64,000 bases of DNA, from the NCBI GenBank assembly GCA_015680685.1, contig MNCI01036173.1, positions 392,032-456,031 of the forward strand, read 5' to 3'. The position numbers and the translations under genes were made by a program. The notes beneath the pieces are model-generated. The model ran no database searches. It saw nothing but the letters and a program-made list of their open reading frames with translations, and had not been told where the DNA came from. Below are positions 22,801 through 33,779 of the stretch, in pieces; within the stretch, counting starts at the first letter, position 1; every line of letters begins with the position of its first letter. Source of the stretch: Gnetum montanum (lineage: Eukaryota; Streptophyta; Gnetopsida; Gnetales; Gnetaceae).

Positions 22801-24249
22801 TGAGCTTGTGGTGCCTACCTGTTAACCCACTAGGTCTATATAGTGATGGGAATAGCATGAGTTCAACCGCTAGAACCACCTCGAGCATGACCTTCTTGAA
22901 AGGTTCTCTCCACTCCTTGTCTAGCCAACCCTTCATCCTAAAATGACTGTAGAAAGGGGTGAGCGTGCATAGGTAGGAATGCTATTCCNNNNNNNNNNNN
23001 NNNNNNNNNNNNNNNAGGCTCTTGGTAGAGGAAAATTTCCATAGGGCTAGCTATGTTGTGGCCAACTTACCCAGCTAGTCACGAATCCCATCATCGTCAA
23101 GATAGAACCTAGTGATAAGCACACACTATCAGCACTTGGCCTAGTATGGCCAACGTTGCACAACCAAGCAAGGAAAAGACATGAATTCACCTGCCAACAT
23201 AGTAGATGGTCCCCTGTGGGTTCTGAAAGTACGTCACCACGTGGAGCGTGAGGTACAATGTGTTGTACGGGTGATAACGCTAGTATTTTGGCATATCCCA
23301 AATCCAGGCTAAGCACCTCAACCCTCCTCCTAGCCTACTTGTGGTTGCATCATCAGAAAGGTATCTCAGGATCCCCTGATTTGTCCCCAATAGCATGGCC
23401 TCTATTATGCCAGACGCCTGCGTCTCGTCTAAGGAGGACCAAACCATGAGACTGAAATGGCTGAGAAGGAATTGCAGGAAGTCTTGCACCCCATCCATGA
23501 AACAAACTACTCGCTTTTCCAAACGTATCGAGGGAGGGGGCACGTTGGCCATAGGTCTACCTACATGACATAGGACCCGTTCATGATCCAAAACAATTAG
23601 CCTAGACCTTGGCCCTACCCTACATGACGCAACAAGAAAATATTGACATCAAATTAAAATGCAATGCATGCACAACATAGTAGTGCTTAGCAAATCATAA
23701 ATGTAGCATAGCATAGCCCCTTGTCCACACATAGCATAGCAATAATGCGAAAGCCTAGCATAGCGAGAACATGCAAGGAGCTTAACATAGCAGCAAAATA
23801 ACTAACAAAATAATCAAACAAAAACATGCACCATGACACTACACCACACATAACCAAACCCTCTCAAGGGTTTTACGTCATAGCATGCCAAGGTCAAGCA
23901 ACTTAAAGAGTCCCAACCCCACATTCGCGATAATCGCGGCAGTGGCAACAATCTTGCATGCAACCACAATGAAACCCTTGCATAATAGCCATGGCCAAAA
24001 GAAAAGGAGGCCATGGAAACACAAAATCTAAAACAACACTGCTATAGAAAATACAAATAGCAAGAAAAATGAGGCACAAAACCAGAACAGAAAGCAGTAG
24101 AAGGTGCAAGGAGAGAAAGGTAGAGACATAAAAACTCACTAAGTTAATGGTGTGCTCTCCCATGCTAGAATGCACACTTTTGGCCCATGCCTTAGGGTCT
24201 TCTTTGCCTCCCTAACCTTTGTAAGCACCAACTAAGTTTTAGGAGCCAT
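19886..24249 (-). pseudogene. E3 antisense eight-exon gene: FCP1-like phosphatase domain plus plant-transposon-protein-like domain
   Basis: Minus-strand exons by eye: 24249-24140, 23619-23191, 23108-22819, 22735-21687, 21561-21232, 21161-21027, 20924-20102 and 20020-19886. Introns start GT and end AG. Exon 2 resembles FCP1/NLI-interacting-factor HAD phosphatases (RLIVLD..., DFLQFLL, a W-S-S motif, then YNTLYLT and NPQGTI). The second catalytic Asp is missing. Exon 4 has PLLKKI...LMDLFMAPN, LVNSF, a YVRGVRVVI block and FFGVPTDG, resembling the putative plant transposon protein domain. Exon 5 starts with a Glu-rich run; exon 8 is an acidic tail ending TGA. Stops occur in several exons. It lies between protease and RT. 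Function unknown. Confidence 0.75.
22989..23015. other. Assembly gap (27 N)
   Basis: A run of 27 N inside exon 3 of the antisense gene in E3. Single N's are also present at 39255 and 45537. Confidence 0.99.
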
Positions 24250-24397
24250 AGCCCTGCTTGCAGATTTACGACCTTTGCTTCAGAAATTCACCTTGCTAAT
24301 CGATTAACACAGTTGCTCCACGCTCTGAAATCACCAAGTGGTCCGATGAAGATTATGCACCTTTAGGGTAAAAATGGTGAAATTACCAGGATTCAAT

Positions 24398-24409
24398 CCC
24401 TATTTATGG
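24398..24409 (-). promoter_or_regulatory. Antisense-gene TATA-like box in E3
   Basis: Minus-strand CCATAAATAGGG about 150 bp upstream of the antisense ATG (24249). The E5 copy has GGCTATAATAGGG at the corresponding place (57554-57566). Upstream, the minus strand carries a GA-rich run (CT-rich on plus, 24430-24450). Position and conservation suggest a core promoter independent of the LTR; no transcript evidence is available here. Confidence 0.55.
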
Positions 24410-25231
24410 AAGTAGTGGCAAAATGAGGAAAGTTTCTCTCTCTCTCTCCGATTAATGTGGGGCGTGGTGTGCAGCGTAGCATGCTTGCCACGACATCATA
24501 ACACTATTAGCATTTAAACCTTGGCACGCTTTAGGCCAATTACTTGCCTTCCGAAAAACAAAAAAAAATATAATAATATTTGTTTTTGATTAAAGGTTTG
24601 AAAAGACCTTAAACTAACAAACCTAGCATGGTTACGCTCCTCAAGACCCAAAAACAGTAATTTCGCATAATGATCACGGTCTGCAATGATGTTAAACTAA
24701 CTACACTCTTACATCAACAGTTACCTCGTATGCCTCAACATAAGTGGTAGAATATTTCCTAATAGTTTCATATCTTCATTCCCGCACTGGTAGTTTGATA
24801 CTCCTTGTACTCACAATTTCATTCCTTTTATCATTATTTTGCATATCAAGGTTTTGCATGTCACAATATGGCAGTCCAAAATGACACTAAACTAGTAGTT
24901 TGGCATTCATATGTCAATGGTGACACAACTTCATACTTCACACTTCACATCAACAATGACCATGTATTTAACAATTTTAGACTCTTGTGCCTTGGTGGTC
25001 CACCGTAACCTTAAACTACCAAACTCTCAATCTGCACATCACCTTACTTAGCAAGTCACATATCGGTGTTGCTTTGCATATTTACGTTTCACACAATCTC
25101 TGGTGACCCTTACCTAGACTTTCATCTTATAATGGTAGTTCAAGCAAGAGATGGAAATCCATTTTTCCCTTTCCACGCCTCTAATGTTAGCAGGGCCACA
25201 AGGCAAGCTCACAAGATAGCTGAGCCTCGAC
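24410..25231 (+). other. E3 spacer between antisense promoter and pol
   Basis: No coding similarity is seen. Short units such as GACACTAAACTAGTAGTTTGGCA (24880 on), GACCTTAAACTAACAAACC (24607 on) and CCTTAAACTACCAAAC (25010 on) recur. These are relatives of the TAAACTAGCA motif found after protease and after integrase. The same spacer occurs in E5 (57570-58300). Confidence 0.55.
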
Positions 25232-28200
25232 ATGATCGACTGGGGATTGACTACGATTAACACTATAGCAACCTTAGAAGCACCCCCAGATTAGCCCAGA
25301 CACTTGGTACAAGAGGTCGGGGATGTAACTGAGGATCCTCTTGTTGAGATACCCGTGACCACGTCATGAAGGAAGGAAAAGACATTAAGACTTAGCTCCC
25401 TCCTAGACATGCAAATACATGAGGACATAGTTAAAACTTTACAGGATCACATTGATGTTTTCGCATGGTCATATGGCGACATGCTGGGTTTGGACCCATG
25501 GCTGATTTAGCATAACATCATCCTAGACCCACACGTAAGGGCAGTTAAGCAAAAGGCATGTAAGATCAAGCCAGAAATCGCATTAGCCATAAGGGATGAA
25601 ATCACTAAGTTATCTTGAGTAGGTTTCATCCACGTGCTCGACTATTCAAAGTAGGTGTCCAAAATCGTTGTGGTTTCAAAGAAAATAGGAGGGATACGAA
25701 TATGTATAGAATTCTGAGACTTGAACAAGGTAATGATCAAAGAAAACTTTCCACCCCCTAGCATCAATCAACTCATCGACACCACGGCTGGTCATGCTTT
25801 GCTATCCTTCATGGATGGCTTCTCCGGATACAACCAAATCCACATCAACCCAAAGCACCAGCTATCAACAACCTTCATGACTCCATGGGGAACGTTCTGC
25901 TATACCATGATGCCCTTTAGGCTCAAGTATGCTGGAGAAACCTACCAACGAGCCATTACCTACATTTTCAGTAACTACATCCTAGAAATGTTAAACGATT
26001 ACGTGGATGATATAGCGGTTAAGTCCAAAGAGGCAGCCCATCACCCACGCGATCTAGAGTTAGTTCTCAAGTGCTATCAAAGGCACGATCTACATCTTAA
26101 TCCTAAGAAGTGTTTCTTTAGAGTAAAGACCAAATGCATGTTGGGGTTTGTAGTATTGAAGGCCGGAATATGGGTGGACCGAGACAAAGTCAAGGCCATC
26201 GTCAACCTGGCGCCTCCCACAAACCTTAAGGAGTTGCATGGTTTACAAGGAAGAGTGCAATTCATTCAAAGGTTTATATCAAGGTTGACCGACAAGTTAC
26301 ACCCCATGTAACATCTTTTAAAGAAGGGAGTTGACTTTGAGTGGACAGCCCAATGTCAACAAGCCTTCAAAAACCTGAAGGAGGAGCTCTCCCACCTCCC
26401 AACGGTGCACCTGTCGCAAAGGGACAAGGCTTTCTTCATATACCTTGCCACCTCCAATGCATCCATAGCAGCACTACTATGTCAAAAGAGGGATGAAGGC
26501 TCTGAGATACCAGTGTATTACCTAAGCCACGCATTAATAGCATATGAGGAAAAATATAATGAAGTGGAGAGGAATTGCCTAACCTTAGTGCTCGCGCAAA
26601 AAAAGTGGCGGCATTACCTATTCCGCAGCACAACCAACATCATTTGTAAAAGTAACATACTCTAGGCTATCATTGGCAACCTGTACGAAAGTAGCAGGAT
26701 AGCCCGATGGAAGGCCATAACTACGGAGTTCAACCTATGCTATGTAAGTCAATCGTCGACAAAGGGCCAAGCCATAGCAACCCAACTTACGGCCTCGCCA
26801 GTCAACAACCATGCAACCATAGATCCTGAGTTCCCAAATGAATACATTAGCAATGTTGCCATCATCCTGTTGCATTTTGAGGTAACCTTGCACTTTGACG
26901 GTGCCTCGACCACGTGAGGAGGTAGTGCTACTACCACGATCACATTCCCCTCTGGGGAAATATACCCATCTACTTATCGTTTCATGTTCCCTTGCACCAA
27001 CAATGTGGCAAAATACGAGGGGCTACTCAGAGGCCTCTTAACTACCTAAGCACTGCATGTACAACACCTAGAAATCCGGGGAGATTTACAACTAGTCATG
27101 AATCAAATCACTAAAGTCTATGCCTACAAGGCTACACACCTACAACCCTACTGCAACCTAGAAAAAGTCTTATTGAAGCAATTCATGACCACTAACGTGC
27201 AACACGTGCCACACAATGAGAACACCATAGCAGATGCCTTAGCTACCCTTGCATTAAACATCCCATCGCATTCCTTGGTAAACCTGCCAACTACGATTAT
27301 AGAATGTGTAGAACCTATCAGTCAGGAAGGACACATGGCGTCTATCAATGCTACGGACACCCTAGAGTGGTACGATAACATTAAAGCTTATTTATAGCAT
27401 GGTGAATCCCTAGGTGGATTGACATCAACTCGGAGAGATGTAATTGGCAAGCGCATTCTGCAATACATGCTCATGGGAAATGATGCCCTATGTCGAAGAT
27501 CCTACGATGAGATATTGCTCGCATGCGTGGGTGATGAGCAGGCACAAAAGGTAGTTAATGAGGTTCACGAAGGGCTGTGTGGTGGACACATAGCACCCAA
27601 GGCTATGGCAGCGAAAATTAGACACCTAGGGTACTGTTGGCCCTACATGGAGCATGACTACCTGTCGAAAGTCAAGACGTGTGACACATGCCAAAGATAT
27701 GCAAATCTCATACACATAGCACCTACAGACCTGCATCCAACACAAACTACATGGCCCTTCCAACGATGGGGACTAGACCTCATAGGGCCTATCACTCCTA
27801 AGTCCTCCGTAGGGCATAGCTTCATTATAACTACCACAAAGTATTTTACTAAGTGGGTGGAAGCTATTCCCCTGAGGAAAACAACATCTCAGCAAATCTG
27901 CCATTTCATCCTCGATAACATCGTAACTAGGTTTGGGCTTTCGATGACTATTGTGATCGACAATGGACCACAGTTCAGCAGTAAGGAAACCCAAACCTTC
28001 TGTAGCAACCTAGGCATTAAACAATCATTTTCTTCCCCTTATTATTCACAGGCGAATGGGCAGGCGGAGGCTACAAATAAGTCCATCATCAACTTACTAA
28101 AGCGAATGCTTAACAACAGCAAGAGGCAGTGGCACAAGCAAATACTCTACATCCTATGGGCCTATCAAATGACTTGCAGAACTGCAACGAGTAAGACCCC

Positions 28201-28609
28201 TTATAGTCTTGTTTATGGATCTGAAGCTATATTGCCTCTTGAGTTGCAGGTACCCTCACTTTGGATGATCCTATCCGACATCGTAAGCAAAGCCTAGAAC
28301 AACAAATCACGGACCATCTACCTTGACTTGGTGGAGGAGGAACACATGTAAACATTGAGACAAATCTAGCACTATCAGAACAAACAACAGCAGAAGCACT
28401 ATGCAGACCCACATCGACGGCCAGTGCAAAAGGGAGACCTCATCCTCAAGGTTGTCTATGAGCACATAAGTAAATTCTCAACCAACTGGGAAGGTCCTTA
28501 CGTGGTCACTAAAGCCTTTGGGAATGGAGCCTTCACACTGGTAGACATGGACAACAATGAGTTTGCCAACCCGGTGAACCACACATACCTCAAGCCGTAC
28601 TATGTCTGA
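25232..28609 (+). pseudogene. E3 pol: RT, RNase H, archaeal-type RNase H, integrase
   Basis: One reading frame runs from ATGATCGACTGG at 25232 to a TGA at 28607-28609, broken by about eleven stops and no frameshift. RT: SFMDGFSGYNQI (first Asp) near 25808 and YVDD at 26000-26011. RNase H 1: from about 26390 (VYYLSHAL, YNEVERNCL). RNase H 2: HFDGAST...TNNVAKYEGLL, DLQLVMNQI and HVPHNENTIADALA at 26890-27260; a second domain of this kind marks the Tat lineage. Integrase: H-H-C-C zinc finger (VHEG...GHI, CDTCQ) near 27560-27700, DLIGP, IDNGPQF, then EATNKS. No chromodomain. These enzymes would copy RNA to DNA and insert it; this copy is dead. Confidence 0.93.
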
Positions 28610-28890
28610 AGCGCAATGACAACAACACGCAGTGTCCGCTACGACGATAAACTGGCAGTCGCACCAGGCATCATCCTCAATGACGATAAACTAGTAGCAC
28701 CAAGTAGCGTCTGACACGATGTTAAACTGGCAGCAACTGTCCGCCACGATGTAAAACTAGCACTGTTTTTCCACTATGACTGTAAATTGGCATTGCACGT
28801 CTGCTACGACATAAAACTGACATGTACAAACTACTGGGACCTTAAACTAGCACACGATCTACCAAGACCTTAAACTGGTTTTGCGTCGCA
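28610..28890 (+). repeat. E3 3' repeats: CGCTACGACNNTAAACTGGCA units
   Basis: At least seven degenerate units of 30-40 bp follow integrase, for example GACGATAAACTGGCAG, GATGTTAAACTGGCAG and GACCTTAAACTAGCAC. The same class occurs after integrase in E2 (12060-12440, minus) and after protease in E1 and E6. Tat/Ogre elements are known for tandem repeats here that can seed satellites. Confidence 0.75.
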
Positions 28891-29864
28891 CCCTCAACAT
28901 GCACCACCACCAGTTAGGCATCAAACGAATGGGCATGATACTGGAACGTGGGTGGGATGCCGTGACTCCATGACATAGTTGTCAACACGTAAGGACATGG
29001 ACCCTTCGTGACTCTAGGACACTCGGTGTCATGCTAACCCTTCGAAGACATCATATGATGTCATAAAGGCCCTTCAAACCTACCGTCTCCATGGCCCACC
29101 GCCCTGATGGTAGTTCGTAGGCTTGTTCCTGCTTCTGAGGTGCTAACAGTATTGTGGCCTAGCCACAATATTATTTCTCTTCAGTTCCCTACCAAGGTTT
29201 TGGCTCACGCAGTGTTCAGCTATGTGGTAGCTGATCTCATAGCTAACCTCAGCATGCATTCCTTTGGTGGGGATTCCAGTGCATCCATGCCCCCAGCGGC
29301 TTGGGGACCACCTCCCCCATGATCGGCGCTGCCAAGATCGCTACTGGCCTCCTTGCTTTGGGCATCTCACATCAACAACAATGCCCAAGAGTAACAACAA
29401 TGCCAGCAGCCAGCAAGACCTCGTCCCCGTAGACGCATCCCGCTACAGCAGTAAAGGCTATAGCATCGTGAAGCGAGTGCCTCGACTAACATGATTATTT
29501 GAGAGTGCAAATCTCAGCACGCACGTAACACATGTCGCCATGCGGAAGACTATAGAAGGCGAGTCAAAATCCTCCATGGATGTAACACAACTCATCCTAC
29601 GGAGGAGACACTTGCCTATAGGAGGTTGAAGAACAGCGCTAGCTAGAGATGAAAACGTAAACGAGCCCCTCAGAGCACTTTGACGAGGGACTTAGCTAAA
29701 CATCATCTCTGCTCTCTACCTTAACCTCGGCAAAACCAATGCAACACTCTCAAGCATAGCCAAGCGACATCCCAGCAGTCACCAAGTGACAACCTTAGCA
29801 TTTTGCTTGCTACGGTGTTTCATATTCTTTGCCAATGTCCATCGAGGCTATTCTCCAGACATCG
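28891..29864 (+). other. E3 3' untranslated region
   Basis: No coding similarity was recognised. Part of it (29640-29864, GAGGGACTTAGC... to CATATTCTTTGCCAATG) is shared with the E2 3' region read on the minus strand (10700-10930), so it is ancestral element sequence. Confidence 0.6.
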
Positions 29865-29879
29865 ACAAAGAGGGGCCAA
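29865..29879 (+). other. E3 polypurine tract
   Basis: ACAAAGAGGGGCCAA directly precedes the 3' LTR start (TGAAACACCC at 29880). Confidence 0.9.
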
Positions 29880-31710
29880 TGAAACACCCTAAAAAATGTG
29901 TGGTCATCCTGGCCTCACCAGGCTCTTGCAGCACACAAAACAGTATGGCAATTCATTGGGAGAAGAACGTTCTGAGTCCAGGTCAGACAATTCAGCAAAT
30001 TTTCTACTTTGAGCATGGACAGGTTTTGTACCATCCTTCCTACCCATCAAAGTAGCCTAAACAACCAATAGCCTACTCAGAAGCAATGTACGGAATCAGC
30101 GGTAGCATCCTAGATGTGCAAGAAATAGTTCAAAAAGTTTTCTAAGTCATGAAGCCTGCTACACTATGCAACGCTATGTAGCATAGCAAGTTTCAAAAAA
30201 AAATGGCTAAACAAAGTGCTATGCTACGCAATGTCACATAGTGTAGCATAGAAATGACTTCACTACCCACTCCCCTCATCTAATTTTGAGTTCTGCAGTG
30301 ATGTCCCTTTTCATCAGGAAGCAACGGACCATGTCTGCTGCTATACTACACTGAGCTACATGGTGCAGCAAGGCATAGCAATCCTGCGGAAGAGACAGAA
30401 GGAAGTTTGAAAGGCAGAATCAACAAAGTTCACAAAATTGGTATCATAGGAGAATGGTTTTCAAATCAGCAAAACTTTCACAACTAAAGCAAGTTGCTAC
30501 GTTACGCTATGCTACATAGTGTAGCATAGTGTAGCAAGCATGTGACATATGGTAGGATGCATGAGACAAGGTGCTACACTACACCAAGCAAACCACGTCA
30601 CAAAGCACAGTGAGGCATACAGGTGGTTGTGCGACATCAATGCACTCCACCTAATCAGGCCATTGGCACACGTCTCTAGATGCTGACGTCGCAATTATAG
30701 CATAGTAGAATCGAAGTTATTGCATGAAAGGCTCGCAACACAATGGTATTGTAAGCCCAATGGTCACAGATAGCTCAAGTAGCGCCAGTAAGATAACACA
30801 AGCCTACAACACATAGCATTCAAACTATCCCTTTTTCTTACCTTCAACCCTATAAATATCCTAGCAAACAACATATAACAAGTCCATGCAATTTTTGCTA
30901 AAAAGAAAAAATAAAAGACCCGCAATTTGGCTGATCGCAATTTGGCAAAAAGCTAGCAATATGTAAAGTTGGCAATCTCAAAAGAGTTCACATTCTTCTA
31001 GAAGTAAACAGCTTCCAAGTAGTTGGAACCTTGAGATTTTTAAAGAAATATTTCCCCTCTCATCGGCATTGTAATAATCAAAGCCATCTGTTTAACACTG
31101 TAAATAGAGAGTCTCTCTTGGCTGGCGTAAGGTCCCTATCTCTGTTCTACCATCTTGGTAGAGCCCTGCATTGTTTGTACATGAAGTCCGTGTCCAAGCG
31201 CATAGCTATTTCTATTTTTCTAGCATGCCTTGGTTACTCTTGGGACTTCTACACTCCGTCACACTGTGCAGCTGATTGTATCCACCCTGACCGAATGAAT
31301 TTGTAGCTTTGGAGTGGTGCATGCTTCTAACCATACTTTACTTTACCTCTCATTTACTGTCTAGTTTTCTTGCATTATTTTCTATCTTATTTACCTTTAA
31401 GAATTATTTCATATTACTGTCGCATTTTATTTTTATCTACCTTTAAGCATTATTTTGCGTTACTATTGCATATTTTTACAGTTTCTCCCCTACTTTATTT
31501 ACCCATAAGCATTATCTCGCATCTTGCATTATTTAGGTCACAAAAGGCTATATTGATGCCAATGTAAGTCCCTATTTGATCAACTAGATCATTTAGGGCA
31601 CCCCGTGTTTGCACACACCCAACACTGCCCTCCCACAGATACAGGGTTGGAACTGTTGTGTCCGTCGACCCCCAGCGTTCTTCCAGTCACCGATGTTTTT
31701 GGTTGCTACA
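29880..31710 (+). repeat. E3 3' LTR (1,831 bp)
   Basis: It starts TGAAACACCCTAAAAAATG and ends GATGTTTTTGGTTGCTACA, followed by the GGTTT duplication. It has the same length and TATA offset (30851-30858) as the 5' LTR. Hairpins lie at 30165-30250 and 30493-30540. Confidence 0.93.
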
Positions 31711-31715
31711 GGTTT

Positions 31716-32456
31716 TTTTTGCCACACTACTAAACTATAGCCTGTTATCTGTTACAATAGTCATGGGAAGACCAAACCTTATTACAATTTTATCCAAGAT
31801 GAAGTGGAAAACCTGCTGAGATGTAGTCTTCCTAAGGGGGATAGCTTCTGCCCACTTCGTAAAGTACTCGATGGTAGTAATGATGAAGATATGCCCTACG
31901 GAAGACTTAGGTGTTATGGGTCCTATGATATGTAGTCCCCATCGCTAGAATCACCACATGATCTATGTAGGGTGCAACTCAGTAGGTGACACATGCATGA
32001 GATTTGTGTGATGTTGGCACATGTCATACATCTTGACTTTAGCAAAACAATCATGTTTCATGCAAGGCCAGTAATACCCTAGGTATCTAATCTTAGCTGC
32101 CATGGCCCTGTGAGCTATGTTCCCTCCACATAGTCCCTCATGGACTTTGCTAACTATTTTTTGTGCCTCCTCCCCACCAACGCAAGTTAATAGTATTCCA
32201 TCAAGGGAGCATTTACACAAGGTATTATCTCCTACTAGGACATACTGCCATGCTCGGTTTTAGATTGCATCCCTTTGGGTAGATGTCAAGCCGTGTGGGA
32301 GTTCATCATTTTGTAGTTAGGCTTTCACATTAGCATACCACTAGCGCTCATGGAGGTCACATGTACTACTTGGATGATAGGGTCTGTGCACTCTATTATT
32401 GAAGAAGGTAGCATCGTGAACAAATGTGATGGCACATTTAATGCTAGCGTAGCTAA
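31716..32456 (-). pseudogene. E2 second RNase H tail and integrase N-terminal part
   Basis: Read on the minus strand from 32456 it starts with the end of the second RNase H (LALNVPSHL, SSIIECT-like). It then gives the integrase zinc finger (VHEGLCGGNIAHRAM, CDMCQ-type pair altered to YDMCQ, 31963-32220). The core follows with DLIGP-, FTKW- and PMTIVTDN-like stretches down to 31716, where E3 interrupts it. Everything upstream of the RNase H tail is missing, because an LTR stub abuts at 32457. Confidence 0.8.
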
Positions 32457-32552
32457 TGTAGTGATCGAAAACATCGGTGGCTAGAAAAAATCGAAGGGTA
32501 GGTAGGTGTGACAGTTTTGATGCCATATCCGTGGGAGGGCCATGCTGGGTGT
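32457..32552 (-). mobile_element. Truncated minus-strand LTR end (96 bp)
   Basis: The minus strand reads ACCCAGCATGGCCCTCCCAC, then CTAGCCACCGATGTTTTCG and ends CACTACA at 32457. This is the conserved 3' end of the family's LTRs. Its U3 side is missing; E4 begins at 32553. It is the remainder of another insertion into E2, cut by E4 or by a deletion. Confidence 0.7.
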
Positions 32553-33756
32553 TGAAACACTATGAAATTTTGAGACCTTGATGATTCAGCAAGGTCTTGA
32601 AGTTTAGGCAAGGATTTCCACAAGTGGGACATTTCAACAAGTTCTCTTTCTTTGGCTAAGTGCTTGCTATGCTATGCTACTCAGCTCAACGTAGCAAACT
32701 TTAGGAGGACTGAATTGAAACAAGGGATGTGCACTGACAACACTTCAACTTTGCAAGTTAGCCATGTTCAAAACTTTAACTTTTTGTATGCTATGCTGCA
32801 TTACGCTATGCAGCGTAACGCAAGTAGTGGCAGTCATTACACTATGATTACACTTCCCAATGTATCGTAACATAGTTGTGGGATGGTTTATTTAGTGCTA
32901 GAGACAAGGTCAAATAAACTGTCTCTTTGAAGAGTAGTTACACTATACTACACTTTAGAGCGTAGCACAGCGTAGCGTTACAAACTTTAGCTATAGGACA
33001 TCAAGTCACGGTATTTTATGGGCCCAGGACATGCATCATCTAAAACGCATTTTTCTCCTAACCCTAATCTTATAAATACCTTGGTAGTCAATGCTCAAAG
33101 GGTTGGAAATTGTTGGCAATTTTTTGACAATATCTCTTGGCAAAGACTGGTGAGACGACGAGAAAGAGCGACCAATAGAAGAGCATTGACGATGACCGAC
33201 AAGAGCTTTTGACCATAGACTTCAAGTTAGTAGACACTTTGCTTCAAGTCTGACTCCCTTACACCTAGATTGGCTAGAACAAGGTAGATTGACCTTCGCT
33301 TGTTTTGTCTCTGATTAGCTTCTTGTTTATAGTGGACACTTCGTACGAACTGAAGCCCGCTTGTAAATCCCATTTTATTCATCACATTTATCTATAAGAA
33401 AGATTCCAAATCTCAAGGTCATACATGCTCCAAATTGAATTCATTGCACCTTCTTTACATTGAATTTCATGAACATTTTGCATAATTTACATAGCCTTCA
33501 TTATTTTTGAGATCTGATCATGAAGCAGATCTCATTTTCTCTTAAATCAATAGTATATTTTATATCAAATAATCACCTTGTTATACAATCATTGAAAATT
33601 TTACTAATTTAGTAAGTTCTTGTTTGATTGACAAAATCGTTCAGGGCACCTCAGATTCATTTTCTCTAGCATGGCCCTCACACAGATCCAGGGTTAAAAT
33701 TGTGTACATGGAAATCCCCTTGGTATTTCCAGCAACCGACATTTTTGGTTGTTACA
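32553..33756 (+). repeat. E4 5' LTR (1,204 bp)
   Basis: It starts TGAAACACTATGAAATTTTG and ends TTTTTGGTTGTTACA. TATAAATA is at 33071-33078. Palindromic elements near 32665-32700, 32785-32825 and 32945-32985 use the same GCTATGC/GCATAGC core. Confidence 0.85.
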
Positions 33757-33762
33757 ATTTTC

Positions 33763-33779
33763 TAGCGCTAGAAGGAGGG
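33763..33779 (+). other. E4 primer-binding site
   Basis: TAGCGCTAGAAGGAGGG, one base different from TGGCGCTAGAAGGAGGG, seven bases after the LTR end. Confidence 0.75.

Larger units (their letters stand above)
13071..31710 (+). mobile_element. E3: full-length Tat-lineage Ty3/gypsy retrotransposon with antisense gene
   Basis: The element is 18,640 bp, bounded by two LTRs of exactly 1,831 bp and a perfect 5-bp duplication GGTTT (13066-13070 and 31711-31715). Order: LTR, primer site, leader repeats, gag-protease, antisense spliced gene, RT, RNase H, second RNase H, integrase, 3' repeats, polypurine tract, LTR. It lies in the integrase gene of E2. Dual RNase H, gag zinc finger type and no chromodomain place it in the Tat lineage. 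LTRs differ by about one base in ten to twelve over their first 270 bp by eye, so the insertion is not recent. Confidence 0.93.

Noticed and set aside
27773-27994. Minus-strand ORF over integrase, with a similar one at 60735-61061
   Set aside because: Open in antisense only because integrase is conserved on the plus strand; codon-level similarity belongs to integrase.
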